DNA from: Zoogloea sp.
Lineage (GTDB): Bacteria > Pseudomonadota > Gammaproteobacteria > Burkholderiales > Rhodocyclaceae
DNA length: 64,000 nt
Direction: 5' to 3'
Assembly: GCF_030157465.1 (NCBI RefSeq)
Contig: NZ_JAOAUU010000044.1
Span: 1-64,000 of the forward strand
Position numbers and translations under genes: made by a program. This document shows, piece by piece, positions 41,996-50,898 of this stretch (positions are counted from its first letter, which is position 1; each line of letters starts with the position of its first letter). The notes beneath the pieces are model-generated. The model was not told the DNA's origin. It made no database searches and saw only the letters and a program-made list of their open reading frames with translations.

Positions 41996-42679
41996 TTACT
42001 GCCCGAGCGCACCGAAGGCCTTCTTGGCCAGGCTGCCGGCAGCGCCGATCGGATCCTTGCGGATCGCCCGTTCTTCTTCCGCGATCATCAGGTAAAGCCC
42101 GTCGAGGGCCTTGCGGGTCACGTAGTTTTCGATCTTCAGGTCGTCGCCCTTGACCAGCCCGAACTGCCCGGCCTTGCCGGCGAGCTTGTTGTACTGTTCG
42201 GCAAGAGCCAGCTTGCCGGTGGTTTCGCGCACCTTGGGCAGGAAGGATTCGGTCAATTGGGCGGCGGTTTTTTCCTTGAAATACTGGGTGCCGGAATCGT
42301 CGCCCCCCGACAGGATCTTCTTGGCGTCGTCCACGCTCATCTTTTTCACGGCATCGACAAGCAGCGCCTTGGCCTGGGGCACGGCCTCTTCGGCGGCCTT
42401 GTTCATGTTGGCGACGAGGGCGTCGAGATCCTTGCCGCGGCCCATCGTGCGCAGCATGCCCTCAACCGGCGCGAGGCTGTCCGGCAGGCCGATCTTCACC
42501 TTGGGGTTGTTCATGAAACCGCCGTCGGCACCCAGTTGTCCCACGGCCTTGGAAGCGCCCTGCACCAGCGCCTCCTTCAGCCCGCCGGAAGCGTCCTTGT
42601 CGGTCAGATCGGCCAGGCCCAGCGCCCAGGCCTGGGAACAGATGACAAGCAGCACCAAAGCTCTCAGAATCGCACGCAC
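41996..42679 (-). CDS. DUF4197 secreted protein
   Basis: 227 residues starting with GTG and a good GGGAGG ribosome binding site. A signal peptide (about 1-19, ending WA) precedes the DUF4197 body: DASGGLKEALVQGASKAVGQL, FLPKVRETTGKLALAEQYNKL, and ENYVTRKALDGLYLMIAEEE. The family is periplasmic and helical, and its function is unknown. It is the likely first gene of a unit containing pxpBCA. Confidence 0.85.
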   Translation of the reverse strand: MRAILRALVLLVICSQAWALGLADLTDKDASGGLKEALVQGASKAVGQLGADGGFMNNPKVKIGLPDSLAPVEGMLRTMGRGKDLDALVANMNKAAEEAVPQAKALLVDAVKKMSVDDAKKILSGGDDSGTQYFKEKTAAQLTESFLPKVRETTGKLALAEQYNKLAGKAGQFGLVKGDDLKIENYVTRKALDGLYLMIAEEERAIRKDPIGAAGSLAKKAFGALGQ

Positions 42680-42789
42680 GACAAACCTCCCATTTCAGCT
42701 ATCGCAACACGGTTAACAAAAAGATGTTTTTCAAGGCTATCACGCGCTCCGTCACCCCTGCTCCCCTCGTTGCAGTCCTTCACAGGCGT

Positions 42790-42843
42790 ATGCCCAACCT
42801 GCCTTCGACACCCGCCGCCGCCCTGCTGGCCGAAGCCGCGTGA
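42790..42843 (+). CDS. Possible 17-residue upstream ORF overlapping the next start
   Basis: An ATG frame encoding MPNLPSTPAAALLAEAA ends in a TGA that forms GTGA with the GTG start of the membrane fusion protein. Nothing else in the 110-base gap before it resembles a gene. It could couple translation to the downstream gene or be chance. There is no clear ribosome binding site. Confidence 0.2.
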   Translation: MPNLPSTPAAALLAEAA

Positions 42844-44078
42844 AGGGCGGCACGCTGATCGTGGCGCTGGCGGTGGCTGGCGCGGTGGCGGCGGTCGCGC
42901 TGTGGCCCAAGGGCCGCGACGTGGATGTCGTCACGGTAAACAAGGCGCCGCTGACCCAGTCGGTGGTCGCCACCGGGCGCATCGCCACGCCGGCGCGCAT
43001 TGCCATCGGCAGCCCGCTGACCGCCACGGTGCTCGAAATCACCGTGCGCGAGGGCGACCTGGTTGCGCCCGGCCAGGTGCTGGCCCGACTCCGCTCCGAC
43101 GACGCCGCCGCACTCATCGCCCAGGCCGCCGCGGCGCTGGCCGAAGCCGAAGCCCGTTTCGAGCAGACCGTGCAAGTCGGCCGCCCGGTTGCCGCCCAGC
43201 AACTCGCCCAGGCCGAGGCCAACCTCAAGGTTGCGCAGGCCGAAGCCGAGCGCGCCCGCCAGCTCGTCGCCCAGGGTTTCTACGCCCGCTCCAAGGCCGA
43301 CGATGCGCTGCGCAACGCCGCCAACGCGGCCTCCGCCGTCGATACCGCCCGCGCCCAGCTGCTCGCCCAGGCCCCCGGCGGCACCGAGCACAACGCCGCC
43401 CGCGCCCGCGTCGAGCAGGCCCGCGCCCAGCTCGCCAACGCCAAAGCCCGCGCCGCGCAGCTCACCCTCACCGCGCCGGCCGCCGGCACGGTGCTCACCC
43501 GCAAGGCCGAACCCGGCGACGTGGCCAGCGCCGGCAAGGTGCTGCTGGAAATCGCCGACGCCGGCGAAACCCGCATCCACGCCACCGTCGACGAGAAAAA
43601 CCTGCGTCTGCTGGCCACTGGCCAAAAGGCCCGCGGCGTGGCCGACGCCTTTCCCAACCAGGCCTTCGATGCCGAGTTGTACTACCTCGCCCCGGCCGTC
43701 GACCCTTTGCGCGGCACCGTCGAGATCCGCTTCCGCGTGGCGCGCCCGCCCGCCTTTCTGCGCCCCGACATGACCGTTTCGGTCGAAACCGTCACCGGCC
43801 ACAAGGATTCCACCCTCGTGCTGCCCGCCGAAGCCGTGCGCGAACCCGCCAGCGCCAAACCGTGGGTGCTGCTCGCCAGGGACGGCATCGCCCGCCGCAG
43901 CGACGTGAGCCTGGGCCTGACCGGCATCGGCCGGGTGGAAATCCTCGGCGGCATTGCCGAGGGCGACCAGGCCATCCTGCCGGCCGCGGGCGCCCTCGAC
44001 GGCGACAAGGTGCGTATCCGCGAACCCAGGAAACCGAAGGTCGGCGGCGTCCAGGTTCCGCAGGGTTTCACCAAATGA
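42840..44078 (+). CDS. Membrane fusion protein of an ABC exporter (HlyD/MacA/DevB-like)
   Basis: 412 residues: an N-terminal anchor (residues about 5-23), lipoyl half-motifs around a long Ala-rich coiled coil (about 95-200: AQAAAALAEAEARFEQ and onward), a beta-barrel domain, and a C-terminal membrane-proximal domain. It starts with GTG. It precedes an FtsX-type permease and a LolD-type ATPase, the DevBCA/MacAB arrangement for exporting lipids, peptides or macrolides through a TolC. No TolC gene is present here. Confidence 0.85.
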   Translation: MKGGTLIVALAVAGAVAAVALWPKGRDVDVVTVNKAPLTQSVVATGRIATPARIAIGSPLTATVLEITVREGDLVAPGQVLARLRSDDAAALIAQAAAALAEAEARFEQTVQVGRPVAAQQLAQAEANLKVAQAEAERARQLVAQGFYARSKADDALRNAANAASAVDTARAQLLAQAPGGTEHNAARARVEQARAQLANAKARAAQLTLTAPAAGTVLTRKAEPGDVASAGKVLLEIADAGETRIHATVDEKNLRLLATGQKARGVADAFPNQAFDAELYYLAPAVDPLRGTVEIRFRVARPPAFLRPDMTVSVETVTGHKDSTLVLPAEAVREPASAKPWVLLARDGIARRSDVSLGLTGIGRVEILGGIAEGDQAILPAAGALDGDKVRIREPRKPKVGGVQVPQGFTK

Positions 44079-44109
44079 TGGCCGGGTCCCGGCTCACCGG
44101 GCCGGCGCG

Positions 44110-45330
44110 ATGAAGCTCCGCCTGCCCTTCGCCCCCCTCGTCGCCCTGCGCTTTTTGCGCGAAGGGCGCATGCAGACCCTGCTGATTCTCGCCGGCACCG
44201 CCGGCGGGGTGGCGGTGATCGTGTTCCTGACCCAGCTCATCACCCAGTTGCAGGCCCAGATCGTCGACCGGGTACTCGGCAGCCAGGCCCACGTGGTGAT
44301 CCGCCCGCTCGAAGAAGCCAACCTCCGCGCCATCGACGACCCGGCGTTCGCCACCCTCATCGAGCCCCGCGCCCAGCGCCTGCGCTCCATCGACCAGTGG
44401 GAAAACGTGGCCCGCCTCGCCGCCGACATGCCCGGCGTCACCGCCGTGTCACCGATGGCCACCGGCCCGGCCTTCGCGCTGCGCGGCCAGGCCAGCAAAT
44501 CGGTGGCGCTGATGGGCGTCGACCCCACCCTCTACCGGCGCATCGTGCGCATGGACGAATACATGCTCTCCGGCCGCTTTGCCGTGGAGGGGCCGCGGGC
44601 CGTGATCGGCACCGAACTGGCCAAGGATCTGGGCATCGGCCTTGAAGACAAGCTGCGCGTGATGCTGCCCAACGGCCGCGACGAGCTGCTGCAGGTGGGC
44701 GGCATCTTCGACATCGGCAACAAGGATCTGAACCGCCGCTGGGTGTTCGTGACGCTGCCGCTGGCCCAGAGCCTGCTCGATCTGCCCGGCGGCGTGTCCA
44801 GCCTCGATCTCACCGTGGCCGACATCTTCGAGGCCCAGGCGCTTGCCGACCGCCTCAAGGGCGCCACCGGCCTCACCGTCGATAGCTGGATGCAGACCAA
44901 CGCCCAGCTGCTCGCCGCGCTGCGCAACCAGACGGTGTCCAACAACCTGATCCGCAGCTTCGTGGTGATCATCGTCGCGCTGGGCATTGCCAGCGTGCTG
45001 GTGGTGAGCGTCGTCCAGAAGCAGAAGGAGATCGGCATCCTGCGCGCCATGGGCGCCAGCCGGGCGATGATCCTGCAGGTGTTCCTGATCCAGGGCTCGC
45101 TGGTGGGCGCCGTGGGCTCGGTGATCGGCAGCCTGCTCGCCTTCGGCCTGCTCCAGACCTTCTCGGCCATCTACCGCAACGCCGACGGCACGCCGCTGTT
45201 TTCCGCCGAACTCGAACCGCGCTTCATCCTCATGGCCGCGCTGGTCGCAACCTCGGTGGGCCTCGCCTCGGCGCTGATCCCGGCCCGCCGCGCCGCCCGC
45301 ATGGACCCGGTACAGGCGATCCGCTCATGA
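44110..45330 (+). CDS. ABC transporter permease (MacB/FtsX-like, DevC type)
   Basis: 406 residues. One N-terminal span ([20 protein letters not shown]), a periplasmic domain of about 220 residues, then three spans with the FtsX-domain signature [20 protein letters not shown] and a final [15 protein letters not shown]. The topology is that of type VII mechanotransmission ABC systems. Its stop overlaps the ATPase ATG. Confidence 0.88.
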   Translation: MKLRLPFAPLVALRFLREGRMQTLLILAGTAGGVAVIVFLTQLITQLQAQIVDRVLGSQAHVVIRPLEEANLRAIDDPAFATLIEPRAQRLRSIDQWENVARLAADMPGVTAVSPMATGPAFALRGQASKSVALMGVDPTLYRRIVRMDEYMLSGRFAVEGPRAVIGTELAKDLGIGLEDKLRVMLPNGRDELLQVGGIFDIGNKDLNRRWVFVTLPLAQSLLDLPGGVSSLDLTVADIFEAQALADRLKGATGLTVDSWMQTNAQLLAALRNQTVSNNLIRSFVVIIVALGIASVLVVSVVQKQKEIGILRAMGASRAMILQVFLIQGSLVGAVGSVIGSLLAFGLLQTFSAIYRNADGTPLFSAELEPRFILMAALVATSVGLASALIPARRAARMDPVQAIRS

Positions 45331-46025
45331 CTGCGCCCGTCATCGAACTCACCGGCCTCACCAAAACCTACAACATTGGCACGCCGGTCGAAACCGAAGT
45401 GCTGCACGGGCTGGACCTGTCGCTGATGGAAGGCGAATTTGCCGCGCTGATCGGCCCCTCCGGCTCGGGCAAGAGCACCCTGCTCAACATCATCGGCCTG
45501 CTGGAGCGCCCCACCGGCGGGCGGCTCGCGTTTGCCGGGCGCAACACGGCCACCTTGCCGGAGGCCGAAATCACCCAGCTTCGCGGGCGCAGCATCGGCT
45601 TCGTGTTCCAGTTTCACCACCTGCTGCCGGCCTTCAGCGCCCTTGAAAACGTGATGATGCCGGCCATCATCGCCCACGGCGCCCCCAGCGACGCACTGGA
45701 AGCCACCGCGCTGCAGCTGCTCGACGCCGTAGGCCTCAAGGCCCACGCCTACAAGAAGCCCGGCGAGCTCTCCGGCGGGCAGCAGCAGCGCGTCGCCATC
45801 GCCCGCGCGCTGGCCCTCAAGCCGCGCCTGATCCTCGCCGACGAACCCACCGGCAACCTCGACACCCGCACCGCCGACGACATCTTTGCGCTGCTCCGCG
45901 AGTTCAACCGCGACAGCCACTGCGCCTGTCTCATCGTCACCCACGACCCCCGCCTCGCCGCCCGCTGCGACCGGGTGATCAGGCTGGTGGACGGGCGCAT
46001 CGCGGACGACTTGCCCACCGCCTGA
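45327..46025 (+). CDS. ABC transporter ATPase (LolD/MacB/DevA type)
   Basis: 232 residues. Walker [10 protein letters not shown], the LolD-family Q-loop segment [21 protein letters not shown], signature [15 protein letters not shown], Walker [13 protein letters not shown], switch His VTHDPRL. Partner of the upstream permease and fusion protein. The substrate is not predictable from sequence. Confidence 0.9.
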   Translation: MTAPVIELTGLTKTYNIGTPVETEVLHGLDLSLMEGEFAALIGPSGSGKSTLLNIIGLLERPTGGRLAFAGRNTATLPEAEITQLRGRSIGFVFQFHHLLPAFSALENVMMPAIIAHGAPSDALEATALQLLDAVGLKAHAYKKPGELSGGQQQRVAIARALALKPRLILADEPTGNLDTRTADDIFALLREFNRDSHCACLIVTHDPRLAARCDRVIRLVDGRIADDLPTA

Positions 46026-46100
46026 GCGCCGCTCGGGCCGGCGGCCCGAATCATGCCCTCAGCGTGAAGGCTGGCGTTCTCGCCGGGGCTATCCCGCCGA

Positions 46101-46106
46101 TATAAT
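46101..46106 (+). promoter_or_regulatory. Consensus -10 element (TATAAT)
   Basis: A perfect TATAAT followed by CCGCCCC, 34 bases before the ATG of the J-domain-like gene. The -35 candidate (TTCTCG, 18-base spacer) is poor. Confidence 0.5.
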
Positions 46107-46139
46107 CCGCCCCAGTTCGAGCACCCCTGAGCCCCTTCC

Positions 46140-47021
46140 ATGACGGCCACGACCACCCTTTACGACATCCTCGGGCTCAGCCCCTCGGCACGCGAGGGCG
46201 ACATCCACGCCGCGCAGATCCGCCTGACCAAGTATTACCTGATCGGCGCCCACGGCCTGAATCAGGCCGATGCGGACAAGCAGATACAGGTCATCAAGGA
46301 AGCCTGGTGGGTGCTCTCCAACCCCGGCCGGCGGGCGGCCTACGATGCGAGCCTTCTCGAACCCCCGGCACCGCCGCCGCCCCCGCCTCCCGCTCCCGAA
46401 CCACAGCCCGAAGCACCGGAAATCCGCCCCGCGCTCCCCCTGAAGGAAGCGCTCAAGGCCGGCGGCAAGCCCTCGCCGATGCTCATCATGCTGGGCGTCG
46501 TTGGCGGGCTGGCGATCATCGGCATGCTGATCCAGATCTTCTTTTCGGTTTTTGCCTTCCGCCAGATCAGCCGGGCGGCCGGTAGCGATCCCGCCTATGA
46601 AGCCCATCAGGCCCGCCTGATGGCCGCCGAGCGGCGCCTGACCTACGGCGACATGAGTGACAAGGAGATCGCCGAAGAGGAAGCCGAGGCCGCCCGACGG
46701 CGCGCCGAATCCCGCCAGCAGGAAGCCGAACGCCGCGAACAGGAAACCGAACGCCGCAAGGACTACGCCAGGAAAGAAGAAGAGCGCCAGCGCGAGTGGG
46801 CGCTCCAGGAACGCAAGCGCTATGCCGACCAGGTTTCCTCCGAGCTGCAGCGCGCCGAAGAAGCCGACCGCCGCAAGGCCGAGGAAGAGCAACGCCGGGC
46901 CGAATGGGAGAAACGCCAGAAGCAGGACGCCGAGCGCCGGGCCGACCAGGAAGAGCAGCGCCGCGTGCAGGAACGCGTGGCCAGGGAGCGGGCCCGCTGG
47001 CAACAGGAGCTGCAGCGCTAA
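46140..47021 (+). CDS. J-domain-like membrane protein with long charged coiled coil
   Basis: 293 residues. Residues about 1-70 follow the DnaJ pattern ([20 protein letters not shown], then [19 protein letters not shown]), but the loop where HPD should be reads [16 protein letters not shown] and lacks HPD. Then come a proline run (about 75-90), one transmembrane span (about 119-142) and about 130 residues of nearly continuous Arg/Glu/Gln helix. Without HPD it cannot stimulate Hsp70 in the known way. It may be a membrane-anchored scaffold. Confidence 0.75.
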   Translation: MTATTTLYDILGLSPSAREGDIHAAQIRLTKYYLIGAHGLNQADADKQIQVIKEAWWVLSNPGRRAAYDASLLEPPAPPPPPPPAPEPQPEAPEIRPALPLKEALKAGGKPSPMLIMLGVVGGLAIIGMLIQIFFSVFAFRQISRAAGSDPAYEAHQARLMAAERRLTYGDMSDKEIAEEEAEAARRRAESRQQEAERREQETERRKDYARKEEERQREWALQERKRYADQVSSELQRAEEADRRKAEEEQRRAEWEKRQKQDAERRADQEEQRRVQERVARERARWQQELQR

Positions 47022-47075
47022 GAGCGTGTCCGTAAAGAAGAGGCCGACGCCGGGCTATTTACGGACACGCTCTTA
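47019..47075. repeat. Perfect 18-bp inverted repeat spanning the stop codon
   Basis: Arms 47019-47036 (TAAGAGCGTGTCCGTAAA) and 47058-47075 are exact complements with a 21-base spacer. The left arm begins with the TAA stop of the J-domain-like gene. It can form a strong hairpin and may terminate transcription in either direction, although there is no T-run. Long perfect arms separated by a short spacer also resemble a relic of insertion-sequence ends. Confidence 0.8.
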
Positions 47076-47128
47076 GCCGGCGGGCCGGACTTTTACCCGC
47101 CATCCCGCCGCACCCGCCTGCTTTCCGC

Positions 47129-47134
47129 GATAAT
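47129..47134 (+). promoter_or_regulatory. Candidate -10 element abutting the dbpA start
   Basis: GATAAT ends five bases before the dbpA ATG at 47140. If active, the transcript would start at or next to the A of the start codon. Confidence 0.35.
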
Positions 47135-47139
47135 CCGGC

Positions 47140-48624
47140 ATGAACTCGACCTTGCCCCCCGCGCCGGACGCCGATTCCGGCCCCGACGCCTCCCTCGCCC
47201 CCGCGGCGGAAGCCACTTTCGTCCCGCCCCCCGAAGCCGTCGTTGCCGCGCCTTTCGACCAGCTGGCCCTGCCAGCCCCGGTGCTCGCCAACCTCACCCG
47301 CCTCGGCTATCACCTGATGACGCCGATCCAGGCCGCCAGCCTGCCGGTGGCCCTGGCCGGACACGACCTGATCGCCCAGGCAAAAACCGGCAGCGGCAAG
47401 ACCGCCGCCTTCGCGCTGCCGCTGCTCCAGCGCCTCGACGCCCGCAGCTTTGCCGTGCAGGCCCTGGTGATGTGCCCGACCCGCGAGCTGGCCGAACAGG
47501 TCACCCAGGAAATCCGCCGCATCGCCCGCGCCGAAGACAACATCAAGATCCTCACCCTCTGCGGCGGCACGCCGATCCGCCCGCAGGCCGACAGCCTCGC
47601 CCACGGCGCCCACGTGGTGGTGGGCACGCCGGGCCGGCTGATGGACCACATCTCCCGCGGCAGCCTCAAGCTCGATTCGCTCGCCACGCTGGTGCTCGAC
47701 GAAGCCGACCGCATGCTCGACATGGGCTTCTTCGACGACATCGCCTACGTGGCCAAGGCCTGCCCGCGTAATCGCCAGACCCTGCTGTTCTCGGCCACCT
47801 ACCCCGAAGGCGTGGTGCGCCTGGCCCGCCAGTTCATGCGCCAGCCGCAGGAGATCGCCCTGGCCGGCCAGCACGAAGCCGACAAGATCCGCCAGCGTTT
47901 CTATGAAGTCGCCGCCGACCAGCGCCTCCAGGCCGTGGGCCTGCTGCTGCGCCACTACCGCCCGGAAAGCACGCTGGCCTTCTGCAACACCAAGCAGCAA
48001 TGCCGCGACCTGGTGGCGGTGCTGCAGGCCCAGGGCTACAGCGCGTTGGCGCTGTTTGGCGAACTGGAGCAGCGCGAACGCGACCAGGTGCTGGTGCAGT
48101 TTGCCAACCGCAGCTGCTCGGTGCTGGTGGCCACCGACGTGGCCGCCCGCGGCCTCGACATCGCCAAGCTCGAAGCGGTGATCAACGTGGACGTGACCCC
48201 CGACCCGGAGGTGCACGTCCACCGCATCGGCCGCACCGGCCGCGCCGACGAAAACGGCTGGGCCCTGAGCCTGGTCGCTCCCTACGAAAAGAAGCGGGTC
48301 ACCAACATCGCCCAGACCAACGGCTTCGAGCCGGTGTGGGAATCCATCGCCGAACTGCAGGCCGAAGTGCAGACGCCGCTGGTGCCGCCCATGGTCACCC
48401 TGCAGATCCTCGGCGGGCGCAAGGAGAAGATCCGCCCCGGCGACGTGCTCGGCGCCCTCACCGGCGAGGCCGGTTTTACCGCCAGCCAGATCGGCAAGAT
48501 CAACGTGAACGAGCAATCCACCTACGTGGCCGTCGAGCGCAGCATTGCCCGCCAGGCGCTCAAACGCCTCTCCGAAGGCAAGATCAAGGGCAAGAAAGTC
48601 CGCGTCTTCCTGCTCGACGAGTAA
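47140..48624 (+). CDS. dbpA: ATP-dependent RNA helicase DbpA
   Basis: 494-residue DEAD-box helicase. After a 45-residue Ala/Pro-rich extension come the Q-motif region (FDQLALPAPVLANLTRLGY), AKTGSGKT, PTRELAEQ, LDEADRMLDMGF, SAT, and HRIGRTGRA. The C-terminal about 75 residues (GGRKEKIRPGDVLGALTGEA through KGKKVRVF) match the DbpA RNA-binding domain that targets hairpin 92 of 23S rRNA during 50S assembly. E. coli DbpA is 457 residues; the extra length is N-terminal. Confidence 0.92.
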   Translation: MNSTLPPAPDADSGPDASLAPAAEATFVPPPEAVVAAPFDQLALPAPVLANLTRLGYHLMTPIQAASLPVALAGHDLIAQAKTGSGKTAAFALPLLQRLDARSFAVQALVMCPTRELAEQVTQEIRRIARAEDNIKILTLCGGTPIRPQADSLAHGAHVVVGTPGRLMDHISRGSLKLDSLATLVLDEADRMLDMGFFDDIAYVAKACPRNRQTLLFSATYPEGVVRLARQFMRQPQEIALAGQHEADKIRQRFYEVAADQRLQAVGLLLRHYRPESTLAFCNTKQQCRDLVAVLQAQGYSALALFGELEQRERDQVLVQFANRSCSVLVATDVAARGLDIAKLEAVINVDVTPDPEVHVHRIGRTGRADENGWALSLVAPYEKKRVTNIAQTNGFEPVWESIAELQAEVQTPLVPPMVTLQILGGRKEKIRPGDVLGALTGEAGFTASQIGKINVNEQSTYVAVERSIARQALKRLSEGKIKGKKVRVFLLDE

Positions 48625-48652
48625 ACGCTTCGATCAACCACCAAAGACGAAC

Positions 48653-48723
48653 TGCAGGGGCGACTTCAGTCGCCCATCGGTGGTCGATCAACGAAAAAAC
48701 GGGCGACTGAAGTCGTCCCTGCA
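48653..48723. repeat. Near-perfect 23-bp inverted repeat containing GCGACTTCAGTCGCCC
   Basis: Arms 48653-48675 and 48701-48723 differ at one base and flank a 25-base spacer. Just outside and inside lies another partial inversion (CGATCAACCACC near 48631 and GGTGGTCGATC near 48680). The same 16-base core occurs at 31002-31017. It fills most of the dbpA-bluB gap and could act as a transcription terminator or a mobile palindromic element. Confidence 0.75.
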
Positions 48724-48749
48724 AATCGCCCAGATACCGGATCTCCATC

Positions 48750-49409
48750 ATGGCCGCTCCCAACCCCCACCGTTTCCCGGACGCGGAAGTCGCCGGCGTC
48801 TATCACGCCATCGCCGAGCGGCGCGACATGCGCCACTTCCGCCCCGACCCGGTGGAGCCGGCGCTCCTCGAGCGCCTGCTGTGGGCGGCCCACCACGCGC
48901 CCAGCGTGGGCTTCATGCAGCCCTGGCGCTTCATCCGCATCACCGACCGCAGCCTGCGCGAAGCCATGCACGCGCTGGTCGAGGTGGAGCGCAAGGCCAC
49001 CGCCCGCGCCCTGGGCGAGCGCGAAGAAGACTTCATGCGCCTCAAGGTGGAAGGCCTCCTCGATGCCGGCGAGGTGATCGTCGTGGCGCTGGCCGACAAA
49101 CGCGAGCAACACGTCTTCGGGCGCCGCACCCTGCCCGAAATGGACCTGGCCTCGGTCGCCTGCGCCATCCAGAACATGTGGCTGGCCGCCCGCGCCGAAG
49201 GCATCGGCCTCGGCTGGGTGTCGATCTTCGAGCCGCTCGAACTCGCAAAACTGCTCGCCATGCCCGAAGGCGCCCGCCCGGTGGCGATCCTGTGCATCGG
49301 CCACGTGGCCGAGTTCTACCCCCGGCCCATGCTCGAGATGGAACACTGGGCCGAGCGCATGCCCATCGAAGCGGTGATGGCGGAGAATGGCTGGCCCGCC
49401 GGCACCTGA
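48750..49409 (+). CDS. bluB: 5,6-dimethylbenzimidazole synthase BluB
   Basis: 219-residue flavodestructase that converts reduced FMN to 5,6-dimethylbenzimidazole, the lower ligand of cobalamin. Nitroreductase-fold signatures: AIAERRDMRHFRPDPV, LLWAAHHAPSVGFMQPWRF (the BluB flavin site), and GLGWVSIFEP. No other cobalamin gene or B12 riboswitch is visible nearby, so the gene stands alone here. Confidence 0.92.
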   Translation: MAAPNPHRFPDAEVAGVYHAIAERRDMRHFRPDPVEPALLERLLWAAHHAPSVGFMQPWRFIRITDRSLREAMHALVEVERKATARALGEREEDFMRLKVEGLLDAGEVIVVALADKREQHVFGRRTLPEMDLASVACAIQNMWLAARAEGIGLGWVSIFEPLELAKLLAMPEGARPVAILCIGHVAEFYPRPMLEMEHWAERMPIEAVMAENGWPAGT

Positions 49410-49452
49410 AACCCCCCCGCTTTTCCGGGCTGGCACCCGGCCCGGCAATCGC

Positions 49453-49458
49453 TACAAT
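49453..49458 (+). promoter_or_regulatory. Candidate -10 element upstream of rdgC
   Basis: TACAAT (five of six) 36 bases before the rdgC ATG, followed by a GC- and T-rich leader. No clear -35. Confidence 0.4.
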
Positions 49459-49494
49459 GCCGCCTCTTTTCCCTCAGCACGGATTTATCCCGCC

Positions 49495-50403
49495 ATGTGG
49501 TTCCGCAATCTCCAGATCTACCGTCTCCCCGTAAACTGGGGCCTCTCGGCTGAAACGCTTCAGGAAAAGCTCGCCGCTCGCCCCTTCCAGCCCTGCGGCA
49601 GCCAGGACATGTCGACCAGCGGCTGGGCCTCGCCGACCAAGGACGACCGCTTCGTGCTGGCCGTCGGCGGCCAGTTTCTGATTGCGCTGGCGGTCGAACA
49701 AAAGCTGCTGCCCTCGTCGGTGGTCAATGAAGTCGCCGCCGACAAGGCCGAGATGATCGAAGCCCAGCAGGGCTACAAGCCCGGCCGCAAGCAGATGAAG
49801 GAAATCAAGGAAGCCGTGCTGCAGGAACTCCTGCCCCGCGCCTTCACGCGCCGCCGCAAGGCCTATGCGTGGATCGACCCGGTGGGCGGCTGGCTGGTGG
49901 TGGATGCCTCCAGCCCGGCCCGCGCCGAGGAAATCCTCGAAGCCCTGCGCGACACGCTGGACGAGCTGCCCGTGAAGATGGTCAAGACCCAGCTTTCACC
50001 GGTGTCGGTGATGACCGCCTGGCTCGCCGCGAACGAAGCCGCCGGCAACTTCACCATCGACCTCGACTGCGAACTGCGCGCCGTGACCGACGAGAAGGCC
50101 GCGGTGCGCTACGTGCGCCACGCGCTGGACGGCAAGGACATCCAGGACCACCTGGCCGCCGGCAAGCTGCCGACCCGCCTGGCCATGACCTTCGACGACC
50201 GCATCTCCTTCATCCTCACCGAAAAGATGGAGATCAAGCGCCTCGCCTTCCTCGACATCATCAAGGAAGAAGCCGAGAAGCAGGCCGACGCCACCGACAT
50301 GCAGATGGAAGCCGACTTCGCGCTGATGAGCGGCGAACTGGCGCGCCTGATCCCGGCGCTGCTCGAGGTGCTGGGCGGCGAACAGCCGGACGGCGTGATC
50401 TGA
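49495..50403 (+). CDS. rdgC: Recombination-associated protein RdgC
   Basis: 302 residues, the family length. RdgC is a ring-shaped, non-specific DNA-binding protein that limits RecA activity. Signatures: MWFRNLQIYRLP at the N-terminus, QPCGSQDMSTSGWASP, LLPSSVVNEV, and FTRRRKAYAWIDP. The ATG at 49495 matches the family start. The gene ends at a strong intrinsic terminator. Confidence 0.94.
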   Translation: MWFRNLQIYRLPVNWGLSAETLQEKLAARPFQPCGSQDMSTSGWASPTKDDRFVLAVGGQFLIALAVEQKLLPSSVVNEVAADKAEMIEAQQGYKPGRKQMKEIKEAVLQELLPRAFTRRRKAYAWIDPVGGWLVVDASSPARAEEILEALRDTLDELPVKMVKTQLSPVSVMTAWLAANEAAGNFTIDLDCELRAVTDEKAAVRYVRHALDGKDIQDHLAAGKLPTRLAMTFDDRISFILTEKMEIKRLAFLDIIKEEAEKQADATDMQMEADFALMSGELARLIPALLEVLGGEQPDGVI

Positions 50404-50428
50404 TCGGCGACGGACGGCAGCACACCGA

Positions 50429-50454
50429 CGGCGGCCTGCGGGTCGCCGTTTTTT
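50429..50454 (+). terminator. Rho-independent terminator after rdgC
   Basis: Stem CGGCGGCC/GGTCGCCG (8 bp with one G-T pair), loop TGCG, followed by TTTTTT. The T-run overlaps the stop codon of the convergent gene. Confidence 0.85.
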
Positions 50455-50878
50455 ATGTCTGGCCGAGGGAGTCGAAACCCAGGTAACGCGCCTCGAAACG
50501 GGCCTTGCCGGTTTCCAGGAAACGCTCGAAATCCCATGCGCCGGCGGCCAGCCGGGCGGCGTATTCGGGCTTGAAAACGTAGGTCCAGGCGGTTTCGATG
50601 CGGCCGTCGGCACACGCCACGGACACCTGCTCGCGGCGATATTCGTCGCCCTCGAAGGCATCGAGGCGCGCCCAGGCGGTGTCGGGCAGTTCGAGGTAAA
50701 GCACGCCTTCGACCTTGTCCCCGGCGGCCGGCACCATGCCGGGGTAGTGCTCGCCGATCACCGGCGAGCGCCGGTAGCCGTCGAGCCGGGCGGGTACGGC
50801 TGCCGCGCGCAGGCCGGCGACGGCGGCCATGATGTCATCGCACATCAGCGAACCGTAGGTAAAGCAATGCTGGGGCAT
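50453..50878 (-). CDS. Gamma-glutamylcyclotransferase-fold (AIG2-like) protein
   Basis: 141 residues with the GGCT/AIG2 start FTYGSLM (substrate-binding YGSL) and the catalytic-acid region LDAFEGDEYRREQV. Likely a gamma-glutamylamine-type cyclotransferase or related enzyme. I prefer the ATG at 50878, which has GGAG six bases upstream; an in-frame ATG at 50902 overlaps the upstream gene's TGA and would add eight residues. Any link to 5-oxoproline (the product of such enzymes, handled by PxpABC about 9 kb away) is speculative. Confidence 0.8.
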   Translation of the reverse strand: MPQHCFTYGSLMCDDIMAAVAGLRAAAVPARLDGYRRSPVIGEHYPGMVPAAGDKVEGVLYLELPDTAWARLDAFEGDEYRREQVSVACADGRIETAWTYVFKPEYAARLAAGAWDFERFLETGKARFEARYLGFDSLGQT

Positions 50879-50898
50879 GGAAATCTCCGGGAGAGGGT

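Noticed and set aside
48625-48749. Cobalamin riboswitch before bluB
   Set aside because: The gap is almost filled by an inverted repeat; no B12-box-like sequence was seen and the gap is too short.
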